Shown here in pieces: positions 16,909 to 26,017 of a DNA stretch of 64,000 nucleotides (position 1 is its first letter; each line of letters opens with the position of its first letter). Below the pieces are notes generated by a model, which had not been told where the DNA came from, did no database searches, and worked only from the letters and a program-made list of their open reading frames with translations. Position numbers and translations under genes: made by a program. Source of the stretch: CAYPTB01 sp964413535 (lineage in GTDB: Bacteria; Planctomycetota; UBA1135; GCA-002686595); NCBI GenBank assembly GCA_964413535.1, contig CAYPTB010000032.1:62001-126000 (forward strand). Direction: 5' to 3'.

Positions 16909-17967
16909 ATGCGCATCCCCACCGAACCGATCGGAAGCATTCCGCGGCCGGAGAACCTGATCCGAGCGGCTGCTTCCCTGGACGCGAGCGATCCGGAGCT
17001 CGAGCAACTCTACGAGGACGCGGTTCGCGAGACCGTCGAGCGCTTCGAAGCTACCGACTCTCTTGTAGTGACCGACGGCGAGCAGTGGAAGTACCACAAC
17101 TTCTGGACGTACAGCGTCCACGGGCTCGCGAACACCTCGCCCGACGGCTTCCGGATCCCGTTCAGCGCAGGGCACGTTCGTCGCATGCCGCGGCTCACCG
17201 CGGGGCCGTTCCATTACCGCAACGGCGCCGACCGCCACCTCGAGGTCGCGCTGCGCTACGCGCGCCGGCCCGTCAAGCAAGCCGTCATCTCTCCCTCGGC
17301 CCTGAGCCTCATGTACCCGGCCGAACCCCTTCCGGACTATTCCCGCGACCAATTCGTGGAGGACCTGCTCCGCGAGCACGTGTCCGAGGTGCGCGCCTGC
17401 CTGGCCAAGGGCGCCTACAAGGTGCAGATCGATTTCACGGAGGGTCGACTGGCTCTCAAGCTCGATCCGAGCGGAGTGCTGTTACGAAGTTTCATCGAGT
17501 TGAACAATCTGGCTCTCTCGCGCTTCTCGAGCGAGGAGCGCTGTGTGCTCGGTGTGCACTCTTGTCCCGGCGGCGACCGGGACTCGACCCACAGCGCGGA
17601 GGTCGACTACGCGGAGCTGCTCCCGAGCCTGTTCGAGCTGAAGGTGGGCAACTTCTACGTCGCGCTCGCCGGGGAGCAGGACCGCGCCCGCATCCTGAAG
17701 CTGATCCGGGATCACCTGAAACCCGACCAGCGCGTCTTCGTCGGCGTGGTGGCGCCGATCGACCCGCGCATCGAGACGCCCGAGGAGGTGCGCGATCGCG
17801 TGCTGGAGGCGGCCGAGTACATTCCGCTCGAGAGTCTGGGCACGACGGACGACTGCGGCTTCGCTCCGTTCAGTGACGACACTTCCACCAGCCGTGAGAC
17901 GGCCTTCGCGAAGATCGTCTCGCGCGTGGTCGGAACCGAAATGGCCTCGGACGCGATCGGAAGATGA
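16909..17967 (+). CDS. cobalamin-independent methionine synthase-like protein (MetE C-terminal domain)
   Basis: This 352-residue protein corresponds to the catalytic barrel of MetE without the N-terminal barrel. It starts with the family's IGSIPRPENL. All four zinc ligands expected from MetE are present: His217 and Cys219 (VHSC), Glu256 (LAGEQD) and Cys316 (DDCGF). It may move a methyl group to homocysteine or another thiol using a small donor protein or molecule. True MetE is about twice this length. The stop overlaps the next gene's ATG (ATGA), tying it to a sensor kinase. TATCCT at 16879 is 24 nt upstream of the start. Confidence 0.85.
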   Translation: MRIPTEPIGSIPRPENLIRAAASLDASDPELEQLYEDAVRETVERFEATDSLVVTDGEQWKYHNFWTYSVHGLANTSPDGFRIPFSAGHVRRMPRLTAGPFHYRNGADRHLEVALRYARRPVKQAVISPSALSLMYPAEPLPDYSRDQFVEDLLREHVSEVRACLAKGAYKVQIDFTEGRLALKLDPSGVLLRSFIELNNLALSRFSSEERCVLGVHSCPGGDRDSTHSAEVDYAELLPSLFELKVGNFYVALAGEQDRARILKLIRDHLKPDQRVFVGVVAPIDPRIETPEEVRDRVLEAAEYIPLESLGTTDDCGFAPFSDDTSTSRETAFAKIVSRVVGTEMASDAIGR

Positions 17968-20960
17968 AGGAGTCCGAAGAGGAAGAGAGGCTCCTCTACT
18001 CCACGGCGCTCCAGAACATGAAGAGCATCCTGATCGCGAGAAAGCGCGCCGAAGAGGATCTCCTCGAGGCCAACGAGGCGCTGCGCGAGACCGCGGAACG
18101 CTTGCAGCTCGCGCTGTCCGCCGGCGAGCTCGGTGACTGGTCGTGGGACGCCGCGAGCGACGTCGTGACCCTGGGGGAACGCGCGGCTCGGCTCTTCGGG
18201 TTGGCCGGCGAGCGATCGATCACGTGGGCGGCCCTGCGCGAGCTCTTGCACCCCGAAGACCGGGCGCGCGCCCACGCGGCGGTGGAGTGCGCCGTGCGCG
18301 AGCGGTCGGACTACGACATCGAGTACCGCTTGAGCCTCGCTCAGGACGATGAGGTGTGGATCGCGGCGAAGGGACGCGGTGTGTACGCGCCCGACGGTTC
18401 TCCGGTGGGCATGATCGGCGTCGTGCAGGACGTCAGCGACCGCAAGCGGGTCGAGGTCATGCGGCACCGCATGGCCGCGGTGGTCGAGTCCTCGGACGAC
18501 GCGATCGTCACCAAGGACTTGAACGGCATCATCCGCACCTGGAACCGGGGCGCGGAGCGCCTGTTCGGATACTCCGCGGCCGAGATGATCGGCGAATCGA
18601 TCCTGCTGCTGGTTCCCCCCGAGTTGCGCGAGGAAGAGCACCAGATCCTCGACCGACTCCGGCGAGGCGAGCGCATCGAACACTACGAGACCCAGCGCCT
18701 CGCCAAGGACGGACGGCGACGCGACATCTCCTTGACCGTGTCACCGATACGCGACGCAGCGGGCCAGATCGTGGGAGCCTCGAAGGTCGGCCGCGACGTC
18801 ACGGCGCGCAAGCGCGCCGAAGCCGACCTGCGCCGGAGCGAAGAGGAGCTGCGGGCGTTGGCGGATTCGATCCCCCAGCTCGCATGGATCGCGGCCGCCG
18901 ACGGTTACATCTTCTGGTACAACCGCGGCTGGTACGAGTACACCGGCACCACCCCGGAGGAGATGGAGGGCTGGGGCTGGCAATCGGCGCACGACCCCGA
19001 GGTCCTGCCGCGCGTGGTGGAGCGTTGGCGCGAGAGCCTCGCGACCGGGACACCGTTCGAGATGGAGTTTCCCCTGCGCGGCGCGGAAGGCTCGTTCCGC
19101 TGGTTCCTGACGCGTGTCCGACCGATCCGCGACGGGAGCGGCAACGTCGTCCGCTGGTTCGGCACGAACACGGACGTCGACGAGGTGAAGCGCGCGCGCG
19201 AGGCACTCGTGGACGAGTCGCGCCTCCTCAATCTCCTCAACGAGTCGGGGCAGGCCATCGCGGGCGACCTCGATCTCCAGACGCTGGTGCAGACCGTCAC
19301 CGACGCGGCCACCACGCTCAGCGGCGCCGCGTTCGGGGCCTTCTTCTACAACACGCGAAACGAGACCGGCGAGTCGTTCCTGCTCTTCGCTCTGTCCGGC
19401 GCCGAGCGCGAAGCCTTCGAGAAGTTCGGACCGCCGCGCGCCACGCCGCTGCTCGCGCCGACGTTCGAGGGGAAGGGTCCCATCCGCCTCGACGACGTCA
19501 CGGCCGACGATCGCTACGGCCAGTGGGGCGGGATGCCGCCGGGACACCTACCCGTGCGCAGCTATCTGGCGGCGCCGGTCGTCTCCCGCAACGGGGAAGT
19601 CATCGGAGGACTGTTCTTCGGTCATCCGGAAGCGAGCGTGTTCACCGAACGCATCGAGCGCATCGTCATGGGGATCGCAGCCCAGGCCGCCGTCGCGATC
19701 GACAACGCGCGCTTGTACGAGCGCGTGAAGCGCGCCGCCGAGGACCGACAGCACCTTCTCGATGCCGAGCGCAGCGCGCGCGCGGACGCTGAACGCGCGA
19801 GCATGATGAAGGACGAGTTCCTGGCCATGCTCTCGCACGAGTTGCGCACGCCCCTGAACGCGATCGTCGGATGGTCGCAAGTGCTGCGCATGCGCGGGCA
19901 CACCGATCCGGAGGTGCTCGAGGCCCTGAACGTCATCGAGCGCAACGCCAAGATGCAGGCCCAGCTCATCGAGGACTTGCTCGACATGAGCCGGATCACC
20001 TCGGGCAAGGTGCGGCTCGAGGTCGAGCGAGTCGACCTGCAGGAAGCCGTCGAGGCCGCGATCGCGTCGGTGCGTCACTCGGCCGACTCCAAGGGCATCC
20101 GGGTCCAGGTCGTGGTCGATTCCCTGGCTGGCCCCGTGTGGGGCGATCCCAGTCGGCTCCAGCAGTGCTTCTGGAACCTGTTGTCCAACGCCATCAAGTT
20201 CACGCCGAAGGGCGGACGCGTGCAGGTACGCCTGACCCGCGTGAACAGCCACATCGAATTCAGCGTGGCCGACGACGGACAGGGCATCGCGCCCGACTTC
20301 CTGCCCTTCGTCTTCGAGCGCTTCCGGCAGGCGGACGCGTCCACGACGCGGCGCCACGGCGGTCTCGGACTGGGCCTGTCGATCGTCAAGAGCCTCGTGG
20401 AGCTGCACGGCGGCTCCGTCCACGCGAGCAGCGAAGGCGAGGGAAGAGGAGCGCTGTTCACGATCGAGCTGCCGATGATGGTCGTTCGGAGCTCGGCCCT
20501 CGACCACAGGCTCGAGCGGTCGTCGGGCGAGGTGCCCGTGTCGGACCACCCCTCCCTGGTCGGGATCCGCGTCCTGGTCGTGGACGACGAACCGGACGCG
20601 CGGTCGCTGGTCAAGCGCGTCCTCGAGGACTGCGGAGCCTCGGTCGTGGTCGCGCCGTCGGCGCGCGAAGGGCTCGAGCTCCTCGAGCGCGAGAAGCCGG
20701 ACATCCTCGTCAGCGACATCGGCTTGCCGGACGAGGACGGCTACTCGCTGATTCGAGCCGTGCGCCGGCTGGACGTGGACCGCGGCGGTCGGATCCCCGC
20801 GGCCGCTCTCAGCGCCTTCGCCCGGCCGGAGGATCGAACGCTCGCTCTGCGCGCCGGGTACCAGATGCACCTCTCGAAACCGGTGGAGCCGATCGAGTTG
20901 GCCGCGGCGGTCGCGAGCCTCGTCGGACGGCAATCAGGTCCCCAATCAGGTCCCCAGTGA
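17964..20960 (+). CDS. hybrid sensor histidine kinase: PAS-PAS-PAS-GAF-HisKA-HATPase-receiver
   Basis: This 998-residue cytoplasmic sensor has no membrane segment. Order: a short coiled start, PAS 1 (about 45-160), PAS 2 with VTKDLNGIIRTWNRGAERLFGY (about 165-285), PAS 3 (about 290-410), GAF (about 425-590), HisKA with phospho-acceptor His625 in MLSHELRTPLNAIVG, HATPase (NLLSNAIKFTPKGG, DDGQGI, GLGLGLSIVK), and a receiver with Asp918 in LVSDIGLP. The signal is unknown; PAS and GAF domains suggest redox or a small molecule. It overlaps the MetE-like gene by ATGA, an unusual partner. The last residues (SGPQSGPQ) come from a 12-bp tandem repeat that runs through the stop codon. Confidence 0.93.
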   Translation: MKESEEEERLLYSTALQNMKSILIARKRAEEDLLEANEALRETAERLQLALSAGELGDWSWDAASDVVTLGERAARLFGLAGERSITWAALRELLHPEDRARAHAAVECAVRERSDYDIEYRLSLAQDDEVWIAAKGRGVYAPDGSPVGMIGVVQDVSDRKRVEVMRHRMAAVVESSDDAIVTKDLNGIIRTWNRGAERLFGYSAAEMIGESILLLVPPELREEEHQILDRLRRGERIEHYETQRLAKDGRRRDISLTVSPIRDAAGQIVGASKVGRDVTARKRAEADLRRSEEELRALADSIPQLAWIAAADGYIFWYNRGWYEYTGTTPEEMEGWGWQSAHDPEVLPRVVERWRESLATGTPFEMEFPLRGAEGSFRWFLTRVRPIRDGSGNVVRWFGTNTDVDEVKRAREALVDESRLLNLLNESGQAIAGDLDLQTLVQTVTDAATTLSGAAFGAFFYNTRNETGESFLLFALSGAEREAFEKFGPPRATPLLAPTFEGKGPIRLDDVTADDRYGQWGGMPPGHLPVRSYLAAPVVSRNGEVIGGLFFGHPEASVFTERIERIVMGIAAQAAVAIDNARLYERVKRAAEDRQHLLDAERSARADAERASMMKDEFLAMLSHELRTPLNAIVGWSQVLRMRGHTDPEVLEALNVIERNAKMQAQLIEDLLDMSRITSGKVRLEVERVDLQEAVEAAIASVRHSADSKGIRVQVVVDSLAGPVWGDPSRLQQCFWNLLSNAIKFTPKGGRVQVRLTRVNSHIEFSVADDGQGIAPDFLPFVFERFRQADASTTRRHGGLGLGLSIVKSLVELHGGSVHASSEGEGRGALFTIELPMMVVRSSALDHRLERSSGEVPVSDHPSLVGIRVLVVDDEPDARSLVKRVLEDCGASVVVAPSAREGLELLEREKPDILVSDIGLPDEDGYSLIRAVRRLDVDRGGRIPAAALSAFARPEDRTLALRAGYQMHLSKPVEPIELAAAVASLVGRQSGPQSGPQ

Positions 20961-21002
20961 GATCCCCAGTGAGATCCCCGATGAGATCCCCGATGAGATC
21001 CA
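20931..21002 (+). repeat. six 12-bp tandem units spanning the kinase stop codon
   Basis: Two copies of CAATCAGGTCCC, two of CAGTGAGATCCC and two of CGATGAGATCC(C/A) follow each other without gaps, giving an AABBCC series. The stop codon TGA of the kinase (20958-20960) is in the third unit. The change from AATCAGG to AGTGAGA creates that stop. The doubled units suggest recent slippage or stepwise duplication. Confidence 0.9.
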
Positions 21003-21045
21003 ACGGCCCGGGGCGCCGCGCGCGATCTGCCGTTCCCGCGCGGGA

Positions 21046-21051
21046 TAGACT
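21046..21051 (+). promoter_or_regulatory. -10-like element TAGACT for the sulfatase pair
   Basis: TAGACT lies 11 nt before ATG 21063, the first of two overlapping lipoprotein genes. No clear -35 is visible. Confidence 0.4.
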
Positions 21052-21062
21052 CGTCGTCTCCC

Positions 21063-22490
21063 ATGTTCTCCAAGCGGTGCGTGCGATCGATCTCGACGGC
21101 TCTCGCCGCGCTCGCGTGGTTCGCCTCGGCCTGCGGCGAGCCGGGTGAGCGGAGAGCCGCGGAACGCGGACCAGACATCCTGCTCGTGAGCCTCGACACG
21201 CTGCGTGCGGACCGGCTCTCCTGCTACGGCTACCCGCGCGCGACGACGCCCGCGATCGACGCGATCGCGGCTTCCGGAGTGCGCTTCGCGGAGGTCCACG
21301 CGCCCTCCTCGAACACGAAGCCCTCGCACATGAGCCTGTTCACGGGGCTCGATCCGCTCGCCCACGACGTGCGGCCCGTGCGCCTGAAAGCCGACGTGCG
21401 CCCGGCCCTGAGCGCGAGCGTCGCCACGCTCCCCGAGCTCCTGCGCCGAGCCGGCTATCGCACGGCGTCGTTCACCGACCGCGGCGGGCTGCCGCCCTCC
21501 GCCGGGTTCGCGCGCGGCTTCGATCACGTGCGCGCGGAGTGGGAGGAGCTCGAGAAGAAGGTGAGCGTCGTGACACGCTACCTGAAGAGCGCCGCGCGCG
21601 ACCGGCCGCTGTTCGTCTTCTTCCACACCTACGAGACCCACGCGCCGTACCTGCCGCCGGAGCCCTGGCACGGACGCTTCGCGGACCGCGCCTACGACGG
21701 CGAGTTCGCGCGGCGCTACGCGGAGCTCGCCGGGACGCCCATGAGCGAGTTCTGGCGCGAGAAGGGTCGCTTCCTGCGCCCCTTCGACGGGATGACGGAG
21801 ACCGACGTGCGCTACGCGAGCGACCTGTACGACGAGGAGATCGCCTGGACCGACGATCGGATCGGCCGGCTGTGCAGGGCCTTCCTGCGCGAGCGCGGCG
21901 CCGATTCGCTGCTCGTGCTGCTGTCGGATCACGGCGAGGAGTTCTTCGAGCACGAGAGCCTGGGACACCAGCAGAGCCTTTACGGCGAGCTCATCCGCGT
22001 GCCGTTGATCCTCGCCGGCCCGCGCCTTCCCGCCGGACGCGTCGTGCGCGAACCCGTGAGCCTCACGGGCGTCCTCCCGACGCTGCTCGAGTACCTGTCG
22101 CTCCCGCCGGTCGACGCGCAGGCGGACTCCTTCCTCGATCTCGCGCTCGGCGTCGGCGAGCCGAGCGGCGCACCCATCTATTCGCAGGTGGGCAATCGCG
22201 AGTCGGAGCTCTTCGAGTCCGTGTCGCACGCGGGCCTGCGGCTCGTGCGCACGACGATCGACGGCGAGTCGTCGCTCGAGCTCTTCGATTGGCGCGTCGA
22301 CGGCGGTGAGCAGGAGGACCTGGCCGCGGAGCGCCCGGCGGACGTCGAGCGGCTCGCGGCCCTGCTCGACCGCCGGCGCGCCGAAGCCGAGCGCATCCGC
22401 GAGCTCCATCCGCCGGGTCAGGAGGCGCACCCGAGCGCGGACGAGGAGCGCGAGATCTCGGGCCTCGGCTACGCGGGGGAGGAGCAATGA
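21063..22490 (+). CDS. sulfatase-fold lipoprotein (alkaline phosphatase superfamily)
   Basis: This 475-residue protein has a lipoprotein signal (ALAALAWFASAC, lipobox FASAC) and a sulfatase fold. PDILLVSLDTLRADRLSCYGY is the metal-binding N-terminus, and SDHGEEFFEHE carries further metal ligands. The nucleophile position, usually Cys or Ser in C-x-P-S-R, is Thr here (NTKPSHMSLFTG), and the Arg is His. It should therefore not depend on formylglycine, and a phosphodiesterase or phosphotransferase role is more likely than sulfatase. It is anchored outside the cytoplasmic membrane. The stop overlaps the start of a paralogue (ATGA). Confidence 0.87.
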   Translation: MFSKRCVRSISTALAALAWFASACGEPGERRAAERGPDILLVSLDTLRADRLSCYGYPRATTPAIDAIAASGVRFAEVHAPSSNTKPSHMSLFTGLDPLAHDVRPVRLKADVRPALSASVATLPELLRRAGYRTASFTDRGGLPPSAGFARGFDHVRAEWEELEKKVSVVTRYLKSAARDRPLFVFFHTYETHAPYLPPEPWHGRFADRAYDGEFARRYAELAGTPMSEFWREKGRFLRPFDGMTETDVRYASDLYDEEIAWTDDRIGRLCRAFLRERGADSLLVLLSDHGEEFFEHESLGHQQSLYGELIRVPLILAGPRLPAGRVVREPVSLTGVLPTLLEYLSLPPVDAQADSFLDLALGVGEPSGAPIYSQVGNRESELFESVSHAGLRLVRTTIDGESSLELFDWRVDGGEQEDLAAERPADVERLAALLDRRRAEAERIRELHPPGQEAHPSADEEREISGLGYAGEEQ

Positions 22491-23905
22491 GAACCTTGCC
22501 CAGCCTGGCCGCGCTCGCCCTGCTCGCGTCCTGCGCACGGGAGCCCGCGCCGGACGGCGCCGGTGCACGCCCCGACGTCCTGCTCGTCAGCCTCGACACG
22601 CTGCGCGCCGACCGCCTCTCGTGCTACGGCAACACGAACGCGACCTCGCCCTTCCTCGACTCGCTGGCGGCGGAGGGCGTGCGCTTCGCCTCGGCGCACG
22701 CGCCGTCGACCAACACGACGCCCTCGCACATGAGCCTCTTCACCGGGCTCGACCCGATGACGCACGGCGTGCACGAGGCGCGACCCTCGAACAAGCCGAC
22801 CGCCGCGCTGCGCCCCGCCGTGCGCACGCTGCCGCAGCTCCTGCACGCGGCCGGTTGGCGCACCGCGGCGTTCACCGACCGCGGCGGGTTGCCGCCGTCG
22901 CTCGGCTTCGGCCGCGGCTTCGAGCACCTGCGTTCGGAGTGGGAGTCGCTCGAGGACAAGGTCGACGCCCTGGGCGAGTTCGTGCGCCGCGCGAGCGACG
23001 AGCCGCTCTTCGTCTTCTTCCACACCTACGAGGTGCACGCGCCCTACCTGCCGCCGCGCGACCTGCATGGTCGCTTCGCCGCGCAGGACTACGCGGGGCG
23101 CTTCCGCAAACGCTACGAGAACCTCGTCGACTTGCCGGTCGAGAAGGCGTGGGAGCAGAAGGCGCACTTCCTCTCCAAACCCGAAGACCTCGACGCCGAC
23201 GACGTCCGCTGGCTCTCCGCGCTCTACGACGAGGGCGTGGCGCACGCCGACCGCGAGCTCGCGCGCATGTGGGAGCTCTGGAGCGCCGCGCGCGACCCCG
23301 CGCGCACGCTCGTCGTCGTGCTCTCCGACCACGGCGAAGAATTCCTCGAGCACCAGGAGCTCGGCCACAAGAGCCTCCACGCCGAGCTCGTGCGCGTGCC
23401 CCTGATCGTGCGCGGTCCGAGCATCGGGCGCGGCGTCGTCGAGCAGCCGGTGAGCCTGACGGGCGTGCACGCGACGCTGCTCGACCTGCTCGGCCTGCCC
23501 GTGCCGCCGCACGCGCAGGCGGAGTCCTTCGCGGCCCTCCTGCGCGAACCCGCCGACGCCGCCGCGGCCGCCGCGCTCCCGCCCGTCTTCACGCAGGCCG
23601 ACAACAAGCTCCACCGCCGCGTCGAGTCCGTCGCCGTGGGGAGCTTCCGCCTCCTGCGCACGACCGTGCGCGACGAGGAAAGCCTCGCGCTCTTCGACTG
23701 GACGACCGACCCCTTCGAGCAACGCGACGTCGCCGCGCAGCACCCCGAGCGCGTCGCTGAGCTCGTCGCGCTCCTCGACCGCCGCCGCGCCGAGTGCGAT
23801 CACCTGCGCACCGCCCTCGGCCCCGCGCCCGAGCAACGCCTCACCGACGAGGAGATCGCCGAGCTCCGCGCGCTCGGCTACGTCGACGAGGAGGAGGACG
23901 AGTAG
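22487..23905 (+). CDS. second sulfatase-fold lipoprotein, tandem paralogue
   Basis: This 472-residue paralogue of the preceding gene is similar along the whole length (for example FTDRGGLPPSLGFGRGF against FTDRGGLPPSAGFARGF). It has its own lipobox (ALALLASC) and the same metal sites (VLLVSLDTLRADRL, SDHGEEFLEHQE). Thr again sits at the nucleophile position (NTTPSHMSLFTG). ATG 22487 overlaps the previous stop as ATGA, so the two are made together and may form a pair. The substrate is unknown. The final G of its stop codon is the first base of a 22-bp perfect inverted repeat. Confidence 0.87.
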   Translation: MRTLPSLAALALLASCAREPAPDGAGARPDVLLVSLDTLRADRLSCYGNTNATSPFLDSLAAEGVRFASAHAPSTNTTPSHMSLFTGLDPMTHGVHEARPSNKPTAALRPAVRTLPQLLHAAGWRTAAFTDRGGLPPSLGFGRGFEHLRSEWESLEDKVDALGEFVRRASDEPLFVFFHTYEVHAPYLPPRDLHGRFAAQDYAGRFRKRYENLVDLPVEKAWEQKAHFLSKPEDLDADDVRWLSALYDEGVAHADRELARMWELWSAARDPARTLVVVLSDHGEEFLEHQELGHKSLHAELVRVPLIVRGPSIGRGVVEQPVSLTGVHATLLDLLGLPVPPHAQAESFAALLREPADAAAAAALPPVFTQADNKLHRRVESVAVGSFRLLRTTVRDEESLALFDWTTDPFEQRDVAAQHPERVAELVALLDRRRAECDHLRTALGPAPEQRLTDEEIAELRALGYVDEEEDE

Positions 23906-23951
23906 TACGGAGATGCAGTGAGAGGGTGGCCCTCTCACTGCATCTCCGTAC
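23905..23951 (+). terminator. 22-bp perfect inverted repeat with 3-nt loop after the sulfatase pair
   Basis: The arm 23905-23926 (GTACGGAGATGCAGTGAGAG then GG) is exactly complementary to 23930-23951, with loop TGG. The stem starts at the stop codon's last base. No T-run follows on the plus strand, so it is not a textbook intrinsic terminator. It may end transcription or protect the mRNA 3' end. The length and perfection are unusual. Confidence 0.7.
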
Positions 23952-24026
23952 CGCAGAAGGACGCTATCCTCTTCGCCCGCATTCCCCGGACGGATCACCG
24001 TTCGTGCTCTCCGCCAGGACATCTCC

Positions 24027-25958
24027 ATGACCCTCCGCGCCCGACACGTGCTCCTCTTCTCCCTCGTCGCTTTCGCGGGCTGTCGCCTGGTCGCGAAGGT
24101 CCTCGTGCTCCCTTATGTCCTGTTCGTGGTCGTGGTGTCGATGATCGTCGCCTCGGAGGGGCTGACGGATCAGGAGGAGCTGCGCGCGGGCGGTATCCGC
24201 GTGGACCAGCACCTCGTCGAGTTCCGGCTCGACTCCGAGCTCACCTACGCAGGCACGGTCGAGATCGTGCGCACGGTGACGAGCTCCGCGGGTCTCGCCG
24301 ACGCGCAGCAGGCCTCGCTCACGTTCGATCCGCGCTCGCAGGAGCTCGAGCTCGTGTCGGCCGAGGTCGTCCTGCCGGACGGCACGCGGCACCAGGTGAG
24401 CGCCGAGCAGGTCTTCACGCGCCCGAGCGCCGCGGCGCAGGGCGCGCCCGGCTTCGTCAGCAGCGTGACGCGCACCGTGCTGTTCCCGCAGCTTCGCGTC
24501 GGGTCGCAGACGCGCGTGAAGTGGGAGTTCCGGGAGCAGGGACGCTCGGTGCTCGGCTTCGACTACACCTGGCGGCCGTCGTTCACGCTGCCGGTCGGCC
24601 TGGCGCGCATTCGCATCGCCTACGCGGACGACGTGCCGCTGCGGTTCGCCTCGCGCGGGCCCTTCGAGATCGTCAAGTCCGAGGACGGCGGCGAGCGGGT
24701 GGTCGAGGCGACGCTGCGCGATTACGTGGGACAGGTCCCCGAGAAGGCGATGGTCGCGCCGCGCGACCTGTGCCCGACGTTCGTCGCCACGACGATCGCG
24801 GGCTGGGAGGAGATCGGCGCGCGCTTCCACGAGGCGGTCGCGGACAAGGTCGAGGTGACGCCGGAGATCGAGGCCCTGGCCGCGCAGATCGCCGGCGAGC
24901 GCGAGGGACTCGACGCGGCGCGCGCGATCCACCGCTGGGTGTGCGGCAACATCCAGTACGTCGCGGTCTACCTGCGCCAGATGTCCGGTTGGGTCCCGAA
25001 CCGATCGAGCGAGGTGCTCGCGAACGGCTACGGGGACTGCAAGGACCAGTACGTTCTCTTGGCCTCGCTGCTCGCCGCGCGCGGGATCCAGGCCGAAGCG
25101 GTGCTCGTGAACTTCGACCGCGGCTTCGAGGAGCTGCCGCTCGCTTCGCCGCTCCAGTTCGACCACTGCATGGCGTACCTGCCGCAGTTCGATCGATACT
25201 CGAATCCGACCGACCCCTACCGCGACCTGGGCGAGCTCGAGGTGGCGCTGTCGGGGAAGTTCGTGGTCATCGCCTCGCCAGAGGGACGCACCGCGCGCAC
25301 GCCGGAGGGCACGGCGGACGCGAACCGCTATCGCATCGAGCAAGAGGTCGCGATCGGCGCGGACGGCCGGGTCGGCGGCCGCGCGGTGCTCGAGTTCACC
25401 GGGCGTCCCGCGGGCCGGTTCCGGCGCACGCTCGCGCTGGCCGCGACCACCGAGCAGGCGGCGGACGATCTGCTCCTCGCGACGCCCCTCGGCGGGACCG
25501 GCGGGCTGCGCACGACCGATCCCAGCGACCTCGACGTGCCCTTGCGGTGCGAAGGGGATTGGACGAGCGACGTTCCCCTCGGCACGGGTCCGCGGATCCA
25601 CTTCACCACGCCCACGGGGCTCGACCTCGTCAACCCCGCGCTGCTCGTGCAGTTCCTCTCCGCGAGCGAGCGCCGCTACCCGACGCTGATCGCCGCGCTT
25701 TCCGTCGCGTCGCGGCAGCGGGTGGAGCTGCCGCCGGGCTACGCCTTCGTCGCGCTCCCCGAGGGGCGTCTCACGCAGACCGCGGCCGGCCGATTCGAGA
25801 GCCGCTACCGCGTGGAGGACGGAGCGCTCGTGGTCGAGCGGACCTTGCGCATCGAAGAGGACCGCTACCCGCCCGAGCAGTACGCGGCGTTGCGCGAGAT
25901 CCTGATCGCCATGTCCACCGACCTGCAGGCGATCGTCACGGCCGAGCTGGAGCTCTGA
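24027..25958 (+). CDS. DUF3857 / transglutaminase-like lipoprotein
   Basis: This 643-residue protein has a lipobox (SLVAFAGC) and a hydrophobic stretch just after it. Residues of about 60-230 form the DUF3857 beta domain (LELVSAEVVLPDGTRHQVSA, VLFPQLRVGSQTRVKWEF). A transglutaminase-like core follows, with nucleophile Cys in NGYGDCKDQYVLLASLL; a His is present in QFDHCMAYLP. The C-terminal part is beta-rich. Such proteins are widespread in Bacteroidetes and planctomycetes, and a role in processing surface peptides is suspected but unproven. ATG 24027 is 56 nt after TATCCT (23965-23970). Confidence 0.88.
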   Translation: MTLRARHVLLFSLVAFAGCRLVAKVLVLPYVLFVVVVSMIVASEGLTDQEELRAGGIRVDQHLVEFRLDSELTYAGTVEIVRTVTSSAGLADAQQASLTFDPRSQELELVSAEVVLPDGTRHQVSAEQVFTRPSAAAQGAPGFVSSVTRTVLFPQLRVGSQTRVKWEFREQGRSVLGFDYTWRPSFTLPVGLARIRIAYADDVPLRFASRGPFEIVKSEDGGERVVEATLRDYVGQVPEKAMVAPRDLCPTFVATTIAGWEEIGARFHEAVADKVEVTPEIEALAAQIAGEREGLDAARAIHRWVCGNIQYVAVYLRQMSGWVPNRSSEVLANGYGDCKDQYVLLASLLAARGIQAEAVLVNFDRGFEELPLASPLQFDHCMAYLPQFDRYSNPTDPYRDLGELEVALSGKFVVIASPEGRTARTPEGTADANRYRIEQEVAIGADGRVGGRAVLEFTGRPAGRFRRTLALAATTEQAADDLLLATPLGGTGGLRTTDPSDLDVPLRCEGDWTSDVPLGTGPRIHFTTPTGLDLVNPALLVQFLSASERRYPTLIAALSVASRQRVELPPGYAFVALPEGRLTQTAAGRFESRYRVEDGALVVERTLRIEEDRYPPEQYAALREILIAMSTDLQAIVTAELEL

Positions 25959-26017
25959 CCGGGCGCGGCCGCGCCGTCCTGCGCGGGCGCGTGCGGCGGT
26001 CCGCGCCGCGGAAGCCG

